From a virus: DNA of 23,029 nucleotides. A model generated the notes under the pieces. It saw only the letters and a list, made by a program, of their open reading frames with translations, made no database searches and had not been told where the DNA came from. Shown here piece by piece: positions 7,052-14,581 of the stretch (its first letter is position 1; each line of letters begins with the position of its first letter). The position numbers and the translations under genes are program-made. The DNA lies in the IMG/VR virus record IMGVR_UViG_3300042887_003970, positions 1 through 23,029 of that record; one strand, given 5' to 3'.

Positions 7052-7256
7052 GAGAGTGTCCAAAGTTAAATCCTGACCGCAGGCGTGCGGCCTCGATTTT
7101 CCGGCGCTCGGGGGTCTTGGCCCAAAATCGATCACAGGCCGCGCTCATCTCCTCGAGCATGTTGGCGAGCCAGGCTTCTCGAAACTCCCGATAGCCCATC
7201 GTCATCTGGATGATCTTCCCGCGTCCTCCGAATTTGGGCTTCTTGCGTTTGCTCAT
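7044..7256 (-). CDS. Hypothetical 70-aa basic phage protein
   Basis: The product starts MSKRKKPKFGGRGKIIQ, a basic and glycine-rich N-terminus. Helical segments follow (REFREAWLANMLEEM; CDRFWAKTPERRKIEAARLR). It is coupled by 4-bp overlap to the RuvC-like gene and by 8-bp overlap to the HTH gene. The basic head suggests nucleic-acid binding; no family is recognised. Confidence 0.7.
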   Translation of the reverse strand: MSKRKKPKFGGRGKIIQMTMGYREFREAWLANMLEEMSAACDRFWAKTPERRKIEAARLRSGFNFGHSHE

Positions 7257-7687
7257 GGCTTGGCCATCCTCCGGTTGAATTCGGCAATCAGGAGCGCGTC
7301 CGCCGTGGCGTGCGTGACCTTGAGCGTTGGGAAAAGCTCCTGCGCCCGGCGCTTGCTCACATTCTTATCGCCCTTGGTCAAACACCCCATTGCCTTCTGC
7401 CACGCTTGAGGCCGCACGCGCTCGAAGGGGACGCGTAGCGCGGTCAGAACCGCCTGCAAGCGCCCATAACCCTCGCCAAAGGTAAAAGCCGATTTAACGC
7501 CCATCTGCGGCGAAGAATGGACTAATTCCAGCATGGCCCGAGGCTCTGCCAGCGAAATGGCATCGCCGATGAGGTCGATGAGGTCTCGGTCGGTCTCGGG
7601 CATTTTGTGCGCCCATGGGTCGCCGAGGGTTGGGATAAATGCGATGCCGCCGGACAAGCCGGGGTCGATGCCTATGTAGAGTTTCAT
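7253..7687 (-). CDS. RuvC-like Holliday-junction resolvase
   Basis: The 144-aa product has the RNase H-fold signature GIDPGLSGG (about 6-14) with the first catalytic Asp at D8. The second acidic residue lies in LELVHS (E54), and the C-terminal motif THATADALLIAEF has H126 and D130. These match the DEDD-type active site of RuvC and of phage RuvC-like resolvases. It would cleave branched DNA left by replication and recombination before packaging. It is slightly shorter than bacterial RuvC (about 170 aa), as phage members often are. The ATG overlaps the queD stop (ATGA). Confidence 0.88.
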   Translation of the reverse strand: MKLYIGIDPGLSGGIAFIPTLGDPWAHKMPETDRDLIDLIGDAISLAEPRAMLELVHSSPQMGVKSAFTFGEGYGRLQAVLTALRVPFERVRPQAWQKAMGCLTKGDKNVSKRRAQELFPTLKVTHATADALLIAEFNRRMAKP

Positions 7688-8064
7688 AGTTCAAAAAACA
7701 CGGATGTCGTTGGTGTTTCAAAAAGCTCGACGGCATACACCGACGCCAATTTTGGCTTTATTTCGCCAGCGACCCAAAAGGCGATATTTTCGGCAGTTGT
7801 CTCAAAATCAAAGTGATCGTTGAGGAAGGTGTGGTCTAATTGCTGGACGATCGGCTTTGTGGCGGCAGCGATATCGGCATAGTCAACCACCCAATCACGC
7901 TCAGGGTTGAGTTTGCCTTGGCAATGAATCCGAAGTTTGTAGCTGTGGCCGTGAAGTCGGCCGCATTGGTGACCCACCGGAACTTTGGTGAGTTGATGAG
8001 CGGCTTCAAATGTGAAGTCTTTCCAGAGTTTGAATGTGGCGTTGAGCCGATCTTGTTTTGTCAT
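7684..8064 (-). CDS. queD: 6-carboxy-tetrahydropterin synthase QueD
   Basis: QueD converts dihydroneopterin triphosphate to 6-carboxy-tetrahydropterin, an early step towards preQ0, the 7-deazaguanine precursor of queuosine and of deazaguanine DNA bases. The 126-aa product has zinc ligands H23 (FEAAHQL) and H38/H40 (RLHGHSY), catalytic C34 in CGRLHGH, the D77-H78 pair in LDHTFLND, and E116 in ELFETPT. The length fits the family. It overlaps the DpdA-like gene before it and the RuvC-like gene after it by 4 bp each. FolE, QueE and QueC are not in this window, so the host or genes outside the window must supply them. Sepiapterin/PTPS activity is less likely given the neighbour. Confidence 0.92.
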   Translation of the reverse strand: MTKQDRLNATFKLWKDFTFEAAHQLTKVPVGHQCGRLHGHSYKLRIHCQGKLNPERDWVVDYADIAAATKPIVQQLDHTFLNDHFDFETTAENIAFWVAGEIKPKLASVYAVELFETPTTSVFFEL

Positions 8065-8654
8065 ATAAGTTTTGGTTGCCGTGCGTTTTCATAAATCGCC
8101 GCCCGCATGTGCGAGTAGCGAGCGAGGCCGGTGCCGTCGCACGAATCGGCCCCTAAATCCTCAAAGTATTCCAAGCGCCCAGGCGTGTTCACCCGTCCCA
8201 CATGGACCCACTTGCCAAGAGCCTTTGCCGCTTTCACGCAAGCGGCCCCATGGCGTCCTAGTTTGAAATCATCCGTTCCGCCGATAAACACGGCCACAAT
8301 CTCATCCCATGGAATCGGCAATGACTCCTGCCCGTCTTGGCAGACAAAGGCTAATGGCCAGCGGGAGATTTTGGTTTTCCAATGGTTAAAAACTTCGATT
8401 GTTCTTATGGCACTGCCCACGACATCGGGAACCGCCACCCACCGACAAAGGTCAACGCCATCGGCATTTCTTTCGAGAAGCGACAAAAACCCAGAGGGGT
8501 TGAATTTTGCAAATGCGCCATTGTCTATCGTGAATCGGCATTCTGGCTTCTGTCGCTTGCGCCGAGTTAATGGGGTCAGTAATTGCTCGACCTCACAGCC
8601 AAGCTCGCCAGCCGCCACATCCAAATCCTCGGGAGTATCAAGCATGACGATCAT
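8061..8654 (-). CDS. DpdA-like deazaguanine DNA transglycosylase (TGT-related)
   Basis: The 197-aa product matches, from memory, the short phage family annotated as queuine tRNA-ribosyltransferase-like or DpdA-family. Its motifs are FTIDNGAF (41-48; TGT-like first Asp), VAVPDVVG (73-80; second Asp), LAFVCQDGQ, FIGGTDDFKL (123-132), KWVHVGRVNT (148-157) and GADSCDGTGLAR (168-179). Such enzymes exchange guanine for a 7-deazaguanine base; phage DpdA members act on DNA. It is about half the length of bacterial TGT and lacks the zinc-binding tail that tRNA TGT has. The direct overlap with queD supports the pathway. ATG at 8654 overlaps the helicase stop; ATG at 8645 is an alternative. Confidence 0.75.
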   Translation of the reverse strand: MIVMLDTPEDLDVAAGELGCEVEQLLTPLTRRKRQKPECRFTIDNGAFAKFNPSGFLSLLERNADGVDLCRWVAVPDVVGSAIRTIEVFNHWKTKISRWPLAFVCQDGQESLPIPWDEIVAVFIGGTDDFKLGRHGAACVKAAKALGKWVHVGRVNTPGRLEYFEDLGADSCDGTGLARYSHMRAAIYENARQPKLI

Positions 8655-9922
8655 GAGTCTTGTTGTTGGGTGAATTTGGCGATGGCGCCGTCCATCTGGA
8701 CCGGCACCGCGTGGCCGCGCTCGCCGTCGCGGTTTTTGTCGAGTGAAATGAAAGATTCGTCTCCGTGGCGGATCATCCACACATGGTCCGAGTGCATCCC
8801 GATGGCGCGGGATTCGCGCAGTTTGCCGTCCTCGTTGAGCTGGCTGGCCGTGGCGACCGCGATGTTGAGTTGCAAAGCCAGCGCCTTGAGCCGCCGGGTG
8901 ATCTCCGAGACATGCTGCTCGCGTGTTTCGTTCGATGCCATGGCCCGCAGGTGGACGAGTTGCACATAGTCCACGATCACGAGGTCAGCTTCGCCCTTGC
9001 CCGCGAGGTCACGCGCCGAGGCGTCGATCGACTCCATGTCGGTGAATCCCGACTCGACCACGAGGCCGGATTGGGAAATCAAAGCCGAGGCCGAGTTGAA
9101 TTTCGCCAGCATGTCCTTGTTGACCGATCCCTTGGCGCCCGCGATGCGGAAGACGCCGACATTAAAGCCCGCCAGGTGCGAGACCATGCGAGCGAGGACT
9201 TGGGTGGCCGGCATCTCGAGGCTGAAGACCGCCACCTTTTTGCCAGCGAGGACCGCCTGCACTGCCATCTGGAGGAGCAGGATCGACTTACCGCCCGAGG
9301 TCGGCGCGCCGATCGTCAGGAGTTCACCCCGCTTGACGCCGCCATTCGTCCAGCGGTCCAGACGATCGATGCCGGTGCCAAATGCCTCCGCAGGCGTGTG
9401 GTTTTCGAGTTCCTCCGTCAGCTTTAGCAAGAGGTCTTTCGTCGAAACCCTCGGGCGGTCCACCATCATCGCTGCTTCGGAGAGAGCCAGCGACACACCG
9501 GCAATGTCTCCCTCCTGGCGAAGAAAAGCCCCCTCGGCCTCACGCACCGCCGACAATGCCCGCCGATACCTCGCCGCATCCATCAGTGCGCTCCGGTGCC
9601 ATGCCGCCGTCTTGGCGTCGCCCGTCGGCATGAAGTCCATAAGCTCGGTGAAGCCGTGCATCCCGCCGACCGCGTCGAGTTGGCCCTTGGCTTCGAGCCG
9701 CGACTGCACCGCGAACGGGTCGGTCGCCATGCCCGTCTCGGCGAGTTCCTTCGCCGTGGTCAAAATGATTTTGTGCGCCTCCGAAAAAAACAACTCCTCC
9801 GGCCAGGACATGACTCTCAGGCACTCGAAGTTTTGCAGGATGCAGGAGATCGCGGCCTTCTCGGCAGTTTCATTCAATGGGACGCTCGGGAGCATCGGGA
9901 TAATCTTGGGGAGTGTTGTCAT
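8651..9922 (-). CDS. dnaB: Replicative DNA helicase, DnaB-like
   Basis: The 423-aa product has the DnaB layout. An N-terminal helical domain starts around LPSVPLNETAEKAAISCILQ, and a RecA-fold C-terminal domain carries Walker A GAPTSGGKS (205-213), VAVFSLEM (230-237) and Walker B DLVIVDYVQL (313-322). Arg/Gln segments follow (ITRRLKALALQLNIAV; ATASQL). It unwinds DNA at the phage fork. The start was set at the ATG at 9922, which overlaps the stop of the replication protein gene (ATGA); the earlier frame start is inside that gene. With the upstream initiator-like gene it forms the replication core. Confidence 0.93.
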   Translation of the reverse strand: MTTLPKIIPMLPSVPLNETAEKAAISCILQNFECLRVMSWPEELFFSEAHKIILTTAKELAETGMATDPFAVQSRLEAKGQLDAVGGMHGFTELMDFMPTGDAKTAAWHRSALMDAARYRRALSAVREAEGAFLRQEGDIAGVSLALSEAAMMVDRPRVSTKDLLLKLTEELENHTPAEAFGTGIDRLDRWTNGGVKRGELLTIGAPTSGGKSILLLQMAVQAVLAGKKVAVFSLEMPATQVLARMVSHLAGFNVGVFRIAGAKGSVNKDMLAKFNSASALISQSGLVVESGFTDMESIDASARDLAGKGEADLVIVDYVQLVHLRAMASNETREQHVSEITRRLKALALQLNIAVATASQLNEDGKLRESRAIGMHSDHVWMIRHGDESFISLDKNRDGERGHAVPVQMDGAIAKFTQQQDS

Positions 9923-10371
9923 ACGCAGGTAGGGAGGAAGCGGTCGCAAGACCGCTCTTTATTCTTCTCTTCTCTGGTAACGCTTTTGTAACGCTGTGAG
10001 CGTTTCTCTTCCGTTACATCACCGTTACCGCGATGCTTGTTGACTCGACGCCCTACAAGTGCTCTCTCCTTAGCGGTTTGGGTGTTGTGCCGGTCGAAGT
10101 TCACAAAGGTGATTTTCGCATCTTTCACGCGCAACCACCCCGCTTCGACTAGGCTTTCAGCGAAGCACTCATTGCCCGCCAATTTGTTCAAATGCGAGAA
10201 AGCCGCGATTGTTGTAACGCCGTCAGCGTTACAATTCCGTGACGCCCAACCCCACACCTGGATCAACGCCCCGACCACCGCATTCGGGGCCATCTTCGTC
10301 GCCTCGGCAATCTGTAAGACCTCGGGCTTTTCGGGCAGGTGGAGCTCCACCTTTATCCATTCTCCGGCCAT
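9919..10371 (-). CDS. Replication initiator/organiser-like protein
   Basis: The 150-aa product starts MAGEWIKVELHLPEKPEVLQ. It has a winged-helix-like N-terminal part with a conserved phage pattern (KPEVLQIAEA, VGALIQVWGWA, then AGNECFAESLVEAGWLRV). This resembles the N-terminal domains of phage replication proteins of the O or DnaD-like type. The C-terminus is basic and low in order (RRVNKHRGNGDVTEEKRSQR). It lies directly before the DnaB-like helicase and overlaps it by 4 bp, as helicase loaders and origin-binding proteins often do. Origin repeats inside the gene, as in lambda O, were not seen. Confidence 0.7.
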   Translation of the reverse strand: MAGEWIKVELHLPEKPEVLQIAEATKMAPNAVVGALIQVWGWASRNCNADGVTTIAAFSHLNKLAGNECFAESLVEAGWLRVKDAKITFVNFDRHNTQTAKERALVGRRVNKHRGNGDVTEEKRSQRYKSVTREEKNKERSCDRFLPTCV

Positions 10372-10372
10372 A

Positions 10373-11335
10373 TTATTTCAACGCCTCCATTGGTTGCGAC
10401 CAGAGGCTCGGGGTGACGCTGTTGAGCCTTTGATTCATAAGCTGCACATATTCGGGGTTCAGTTCGCACAGGATGGCTTTACGGCCTTCCTCCATCGCCA
10501 CTTGGCCCGTGGTTCCGCTGCCGCCGAATGGGTCAAGCACGGTGCCGCCTGTGGGGCATCCTGCGAGGATGCAAGGGCGGACTAGGTCGGTCGGGAAGGT
10601 GGCGAAGTGCGCGCCACGATATGACTTGGTTGGAATACTCCAAACGCTGCGTTTGTTTTTCTTATCTCTAATTGGCAGCTCAGATAAGGACTTCCCGCCA
10701 AGATGCCCACCCGTTCCGCAGTGTTTTTTATTCTCTGTCTGGTTCCCCCATCGCTCCCATTTTGCATCTTCCTCAATGCTTGGGGCGTCGTAAAAATACC
10801 GCGCCGACTTCGACAGCAGGAAAATGTATTCATGCGCCTTGGTGCATCGGTCGGTCACGCTCTCTGGCATCGGGTTCGGCTTGTGCCAGATGATGTCCTG
10901 CCGCAGATACCAACCGTCCGCTTGCAAAGCGAAAGCAACGCGCCATGGGATGCCGATCAGATCTTTTGGCTTACAATCAGGCGTTTGGCTTTTGATAAGT
11001 TTTCCAATAATAGTTCCAGCGCTTGTCGCTTGCTTTGAGAGTGGGTCAACATTTGGGCTGCCGTCTCCATTTCGACCCTTACCGCTGCCCGCGTAGCTGT
11101 CGCCAAGATTAAGCCAAAGCGTCCCGTAATCCCGCAGAACGCGATTCACCTCGCGGAACACTTCGACCATTTTTTGCACGAATGCTTCCGGCGTTTCTTC
11201 AAGGCCGATCTGCCCCTCGTGGCCATAGTCGCGCAGGCCAAAGTAAGGCGGCGAGGTGACACAGCAGTTCACGGATCGGGCTGGGAGCGTCTTCATCATT
11301 TCGATGCAGTCCCCGTTTAATATTTCCACAGTCAT
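10373..11335 (-). CDS. DNA methyltransferase (SPPY, beta-class; N4-C or N6-A)
   Basis: The 320-aa product carries the catalytic motif IV TSPPYFGLRDYG (about 27-38) before the SAM motif I LDPFGGSGTTG (267-277). That order defines beta-class amino-methyltransferases. The SPPY form is typical of N4-cytosine or N6-adenine enzymes; the base cannot be decided here. The ATG at 11335 forms TAATG with the previous stop and has one of the few good Shine-Dalgarno sequences in the window (GGAAGGAAATA just upstream). No endonuclease is adjacent, so it is probably an orphan methyltransferase for anti-restriction or replication control. Confidence 0.92.
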   Translation of the reverse strand: MTVEILNGDCIEMMKTLPARSVNCCVTSPPYFGLRDYGHEGQIGLEETPEAFVQKMVEVFREVNRVLRDYGTLWLNLGDSYAGSGKGRNGDGSPNVDPLSKQATSAGTIIGKLIKSQTPDCKPKDLIGIPWRVAFALQADGWYLRQDIIWHKPNPMPESVTDRCTKAHEYIFLLSKSARYFYDAPSIEEDAKWERWGNQTENKKHCGTGGHLGGKSLSELPIRDKKNKRSVWSIPTKSYRGAHFATFPTDLVRPCILAGCPTGGTVLDPFGGSGTTGQVAMEEGRKAILCELNPEYVQLMNQRLNSVTPSLWSQPMEALK

Positions 11336-11532
11336 TATTTCCTTCCCTTCATAATGTTTGCATTGCGCTCGATGTATTTCCGCACCTTCTCCATGTCCGC
11401 CTCCGCCTCTGCCTGTTCTGCCAGCGCGTAGGTGTGCCGGTAGTTCGGCAGCGGCTCCGCCCGTTGAATGCGCGGCCCGATCGGGCAGCCGTTCAAGCAA
11501 ATGGAGATGCGGAGGCTGAGGTCTTGGGTCAT
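11335..11532 (-). CDS. Hypothetical 65-aa phage protein
   Basis: The product starts MTQDLSLRISICLNGCPIG and ends in a helical, charged tail (EQAEAEADMEKVRKYIERN). It begins 46 bp after the SSB-like gene and ends in a TAATG junction with the methyltransferase gene. There is no recognisable family. It lies between recombination and methylation genes of the early region. Confidence 0.6.
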   Translation of the reverse strand: MTQDLSLRISICLNGCPIGPRIQRAEPLPNYRHTYALAEQAEAEADMEKVRKYIERNANIMKGRK

Positions 11533-11578
11533 GGGTTAAAAATTCGTGCGCGTATCCACGCCGCGCCCCGGAGTTGAA

Positions 11579-12013
11579 TCAAAACGGGATGTCGTCCGTC
11601 TCTTTGGCGGGTTTGGCCTTCGGCGAGGGGGCCGAGGATTTGGGTGACATCCAGCGCTCGAGGGTATTGAAGCGATGGCCGGAGTCGGCGCCCTCTTCCT
11701 CGCCAAGAACGACCGTGGCCGTCTTGCCGATGAAATCCTCGGGCTGCACATCCACTTCCTCCCCTGGCACCACGGCGAACCCGCAGGCTTCGCGCACTTG
11801 GTCAATCTTCCACCCGGCTTTTTCGGTGAAGGTCAGGTGCTCATGGACTTCCGGCCCTTTGGCGCCCTCGCCGATCTCGACGCGGCAGATGAGTTTGATC
11901 ATCGGGTTTCCGGCCTTGGATAGCTTCTCCATGGCGTTGACGATTTCGACTTTGTAGGTTCCCGGCTCCACGAAATAGACGGGTTTCGGTTCACTCTGTT
12001 TGTATGTAGGCAT
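11579..12013 (-). CDS. DUF669-like single-stranded DNA-binding protein
   Basis: The 144-aa product has a beta-rich body (VEPGTYKVEIVNAMEK, MIKLICRVEIGEG, VHEHLTFTEKAGWK, EDFIGKTATVVLGEE) and a disordered Pro/Ala/Lys linker. It ends in ETDDIPF, the acidic-aromatic tip characteristic of SSB proteins that recruit partners. The body resembles the phage DUF669 family found beside Sak4-type ATPases and Cas4-like nucleases. It probably coats ssDNA during replication and recombination. Its start is separated from the nuclease stop by one base (TAATATG). Confidence 0.8.
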   Translation of the reverse strand: MPTYKQSEPKPVYFVEPGTYKVEIVNAMEKLSKAGNPMIKLICRVEIGEGAKGPEVHEHLTFTEKAGWKIDQVREACGFAVVPGEEVDVQPEDFIGKTATVVLGEEEGADSGHRFNTLERWMSPKSSAPSPKAKPAKETDDIPF

Positions 12014-12014
12014 A

Positions 12015-13022
12015 TTATTTTTTGGATTTGATTTGGCGCAGGGTTGTTATGGGTGACCCTGCTCGCACCGCGGATTCATCCACTTCCACCCCGGCTTCGA
12101 GGCAGAACTGGCGAAATTTGTCGGCGCCCATCTTCCCGCCGAGGGCGAGGATGAGCGTTTCTTTGCTGACATTGGCGGAGGCCCGAGCAATGGCATCAGC
12201 CTCGACGAACTGACGGCCCGCGCCGGTCGTGACCTTCCAGCCCGGAATGTCCTCGCCGGCGGCGAGGCGTTCCTTCAGAGCATCGAGGACCGGCTCGGCG
12301 ATCTGCTTCTCGGCGAGCTTCCAGTTCGCGGCGAAGGCGCTCAACTCGACCGGATTGGCGAGGATTTGTTCGCGGATGTCGGAGAGCGCGAGGTCGGACT
12401 TGACCAGCGCCAAAGCCTCGGAGGATTGGCGAACCAAGGCTCGGCACGAATTGGCATGAGCGCACCAGCCGCAATATTCATTCGGCGTCGGCTCCGCCAA
12501 CCGGCTGCTGGCGTTTGCGATCACCGCCGAAACGGTCGCCTCGGCTTGCTCGCGGGTGAAGGTGTAGGTGCGGCGGAGGCGTTGGTCCACATAGACGACA
12601 TGAGCCGTCCACGAGTCAGCGAAATGCTCGTGCATGCAGGCCAAACAATAGGCCGCAAGTTGTTCGCGGTAGTTGCGAACTTGGCCCGTCTTGATGTCTG
12701 CGACCCATTGAGCGCGAACGCATACCGCGTCGGCGGTGCCGGGTTTCGAGAGGCCCGGCACCTCCATACCGAGATATTCTTCGCGAGTCTCGACATGGTA
12801 GCCACCGGAGAGCGTCCGGAGTTCATCCACGCCCCACCGCGCCACAGCCTGATCCTCAGCGGCAAGGCCGTCGTAGGTGGTCGGATCGTCAATCAAAAGC
12901 TCGCGGATCGCTCGATCCAGTAGCGTCCCACGCTCGGCTGCTGGGCTGGTGCCGGGTGCGCCCGTGAATAGGGCGCACTCGGCGAGCTTCGGCAGGGACG
13001 AAGGGGAGATTTCCTTGATCAC
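12015..13022 (-). CDS. Cas4/RecB-like PD-(D/E)XK nuclease with likely Fe-S cluster
   Basis: The 335-aa product starts at GTG (GTGA overlap with the ATPase gene). The N-terminus SPSSLPKLAEC gives Cys16, and a C-terminal cluster CGWCAHANSC gives C184, C187 and C193, the 1+3 cysteine layout of Cas4/AddB 4Fe-4S nucleases. Between them are the active-site elements GTADAV (D98), VADIKTG (D109-x-K111) and REQLAAY (Q121, Y125). It is similar to the DUF2800 phage family. It likely resects DNA ends for the annealing pathway with the neighbouring Sak4-like ATPase and SSB-like protein. The C-terminal 130 residues form an extra helical region. The longer upstream frame was rejected as shadow. Confidence 0.85.
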   Translation of the reverse strand: MIKEISPSSLPKLAECALFTGAPGTSPAAERGTLLDRAIRELLIDDPTTYDGLAAEDQAVARWGVDELRTLSGGYHVETREEYLGMEVPGLSKPGTADAVCVRAQWVADIKTGQVRNYREQLAAYCLACMHEHFADSWTAHVVYVDQRLRRTYTFTREQAEATVSAVIANASSRLAEPTPNEYCGWCAHANSCRALVRQSSEALALVKSDLALSDIREQILANPVELSAFAANWKLAEKQIAEPVLDALKERLAAGEDIPGWKVTTGAGRQFVEADAIARASANVSKETLILALGGKMGADKFRQFCLEAGVEVDESAVRAGSPITTLRQIKSKK

Positions 13023-13951
13023 GCTGCCACCTCCATTTGGGCGGTCGCCTTGGCGATGAGCGCCTGCGGGCGGGATTTGATTTGTGCCAGCAACTTCGGC
13101 GAGGCATTGCGCCAGGTCTCGCCCTCTTGGATGGATCCGTTGCCGGTTAGGAAGGCGTTCACCGCGTCCTCGTTGGCTTCCAGCAACTCCATGGCCGCCA
13201 TCGTCTCGGCACCGAGGATTTCGACAGGCGCCGAGGTTTTGGGTGCAGGTTTGCCAAAGACATGCGCCACGGATTCCCACTCCATTGGCAATTCTTCGGC
13301 CAAGCCCGAGCGGGTCTTCGCGTCGTAGGCCGCCGAGTGGGTGGTCAGGATGATGCGTTCCTTGCCCCCGATGCCCTTGGCCTTGCCGTTCTCCTGCGAA
13401 ACGGCCTTGGTTTTGAACCTGAAAAACCACAACTCGTCGGCCCACTCTTTGACCAGCGGAGAGGACTGCTTCGACAGCTTCAACTCGTAACGGTCGTAAG
13501 CGGCGAGGATGTCCGGCGGCTCGGTGCGCTGAACCTTCGAGTGCGCCAGGACCACCACATGCTTGCCCGCGTCGATGAGCGCATCCAAGGCGGTCAAAAA
13601 CCGGCTGACCTTTTCCGCCGCCATCACCCACCCCTTGCCGAAACCGAAATCCTCGACGCTCTGCTTCTTATTGGTGGCGAGTAAGTCCTCCACCGCCAAC
13701 CGCTCTGCCCAATCTGCCGAGTCGATGACCACCGTCTCGTAATCCGTCCGGCTGGCTTCTTGGATGCACTCGCCGAGTTCCTTCCAACTCGAGACTGCGA
13801 CGCGGTCCACGGCGAGGTGATTGCTACCGCCCTCAATGTCGAGGAAGAGAGGATTTGGGAACTTGCTGGCGAAAGTCGTCTTGCCGACGCTTTCGACCCC
13901 GTAAATGACCACCCGCTGTGGTCGCTGTTGTTTGCCTTTAATTATTTTCAT
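13019..13951 (-). CDS. Sak4-like RecA-fold ATPase (AAA_24)
   Basis: The 310-aa product has Walker A GVESVGKTT (18-26), a DIEGGSNHL segment and Walker B ETVVIDSAD (72-80), followed by HVVVLAHSKVQRTEPP. This pattern fits phage AAA_24/Sak4 recombinases, RecA-related enzymes that promote single-strand annealing. The C-terminal part (from about residue 225) is Ala/Glu-rich and may be a separate helical module. ATG at 13951 was preferred to the upstream TTG because it has GAGTGA just upstream. It couples to the nuclease by GTGA overlap, forming a recombination operon with the SSB-like protein. Confidence 0.88.
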   Translation of the reverse strand: MKIIKGKQQRPQRVVIYGVESVGKTTFASKFPNPLFLDIEGGSNHLAVDRVAVSSWKELGECIQEASRTDYETVVIDSADWAERLAVEDLLATNKKQSVEDFGFGKGWVMAAEKVSRFLTALDALIDAGKHVVVLAHSKVQRTEPPDILAAYDRYELKLSKQSSPLVKEWADELWFFRFKTKAVSQENGKAKGIGGKERIILTTHSAAYDAKTRSGLAEELPMEWESVAHVFGKPAPKTSAPVEILGAETMAAMELLEANEDAVNAFLTGNGSIQEGETWRNASPKLLAQIKSRPQALIAKATAQMEVAA

Positions 13952-14024
13952 GTCACTCAATTTGTTGCGCGTTGTTTTGGATGCGCGCCCCCCGTCACCT
14001 GCCCTCTCGGGCGATGCTGAAATT

Positions 14025-14171
14025 TTATTCTTTCGACGGACTCACAGCCGCCGCTTGCCAAAGGAGTTCGAGCGTTGCCCACTGGCAGTGGGTGAAGCAC
14101 TCCGAGCACACCGGCCCGAGGTCGTTATCTACCTGATCGGCTTCGCCTTGGCAGATGGCGCACCTAGTCAT
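14025..14171 (-). CDS. 48-aa zinc-ribbon protein
   Basis: This short gene encodes MTRCAICQGEAD through VSPSKE, with two CxxC-type pairs: CAIC near the start and CSEC in the middle, then FTHC. The spacing is that of a small zinc ribbon. The ATG overlaps the stop of the preceding small gene by 8 bp. It is followed by a 73-bp gap containing a GCCC-GAGA-GGGC hairpin (14003-14014) before the Sak4-like gene. The cysteine pattern and tight coupling support it as real; the role is unknown. Confidence 0.65.
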   Translation of the reverse strand: MTRCAICQGEADQVDNDLGPVCSECFTHCQWATLELLWQAAAVSPSKE

Positions 14172-14331
14172 CGAAGTCCTCCAAGTTGTCGATGTCCCAC
14201 TCCCGCCAGCGCTCTTTCCGCTCCCGCAACTTGCGGAGCCGTTGCAAAATGTTCTCTTGGCCGAGGCAGTAGCAGGCGTAACATGAAAAGAGCGAAAGCA
14301 CCGCCAACGAGATCGCCATCCACCCGCTCAT
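14164..14331 (-). CDS. 55-aa single-pass membrane protein with charged helix
   Basis: The product starts MSGWMAISLAVLSLFSCYAC, a hydrophobic segment with three cysteines that could be one membrane span. A charged helix (LQRLRKLRERKERWREW) and an acidic end (NLEDFDD) follow. The ATG makes a 4-bp overlap with the gene upstream, and the stop overlaps the zinc-ribbon gene. It is probably an early membrane-associated phage protein, for example for superinfection exclusion, but that is only a guess from topology. Confidence 0.6.
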   Translation of the reverse strand: MSGWMAISLAVLSLFSCYACYCLGQENILQRLRKLRERKERWREWDIDNLEDFDD

Positions 14332-14477
14332 TTCGCCCTCCTCTCCAACCGAATCTCGGTTGGTGTTAATCCGTGGAGTTTTTGGAAAGTCACCCGTGCG
14401 GCCTCGCGGCTGACGGCCAGCACATAATCCCCGAACCGGCCAAAGACGCCGTTAGCAGTGCAATGCCAGAGGCTCAT
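14328..14477 (-). CDS. Hypothetical 49-aa phage protein
   Basis: The product starts MSLWHCTANGVFGRFGDYVL and ends RLERRAK. It is compact with mixed polarity, with no motif I recognise. It is coupled at both ends through ATGA overlaps (14474-14477 and 14328-14331), which is the main support for it as a gene. Confidence 0.6.
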   Translation of the reverse strand: MSLWHCTANGVFGRFGDYVLAVSREAARVTFQKLHGLTPTEIRLERRAK

Positions 14478-14581
14478 CGTGACATCCTCCAGGTAATCGC
14501 CCCGAGCACCGCCGGAGCGGCCATCAGTTGGAAAAACTCGATCCCGTAACCGAGCAGGCGGAGCGTGGTCTCGTAGTCCAT
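14474..14581 (-). CDS. 35-aa small hydrophobic peptide
   Basis: The product starts MDYETTLRLLGYGIEFFQLM and continues into a hydrophobic stretch APAVLGAITW, so it may be membrane-associated. Its ATG forms TAATG with the stop of the excisionase-like gene and its stop forms ATGA with the next gene. Short, but exactly fitted to the chain. Confidence 0.5.
   Translation of the reverse strand: MDYETTLRLLGYGIEFFQLMAAPAVLGAITWRMSR

Noticed and set aside
8997-9932. Plus-strand ORF of 311 aa opposite dnaB
   Set aside because: Antisense shadow; the minus strand has Walker motifs and proper gene junctions.
12366-12923. Plus-strand ORF of 185 aa
   Set aside because: Opposite the Cas4-like nuclease whose catalytic and Cys motifs are clear.
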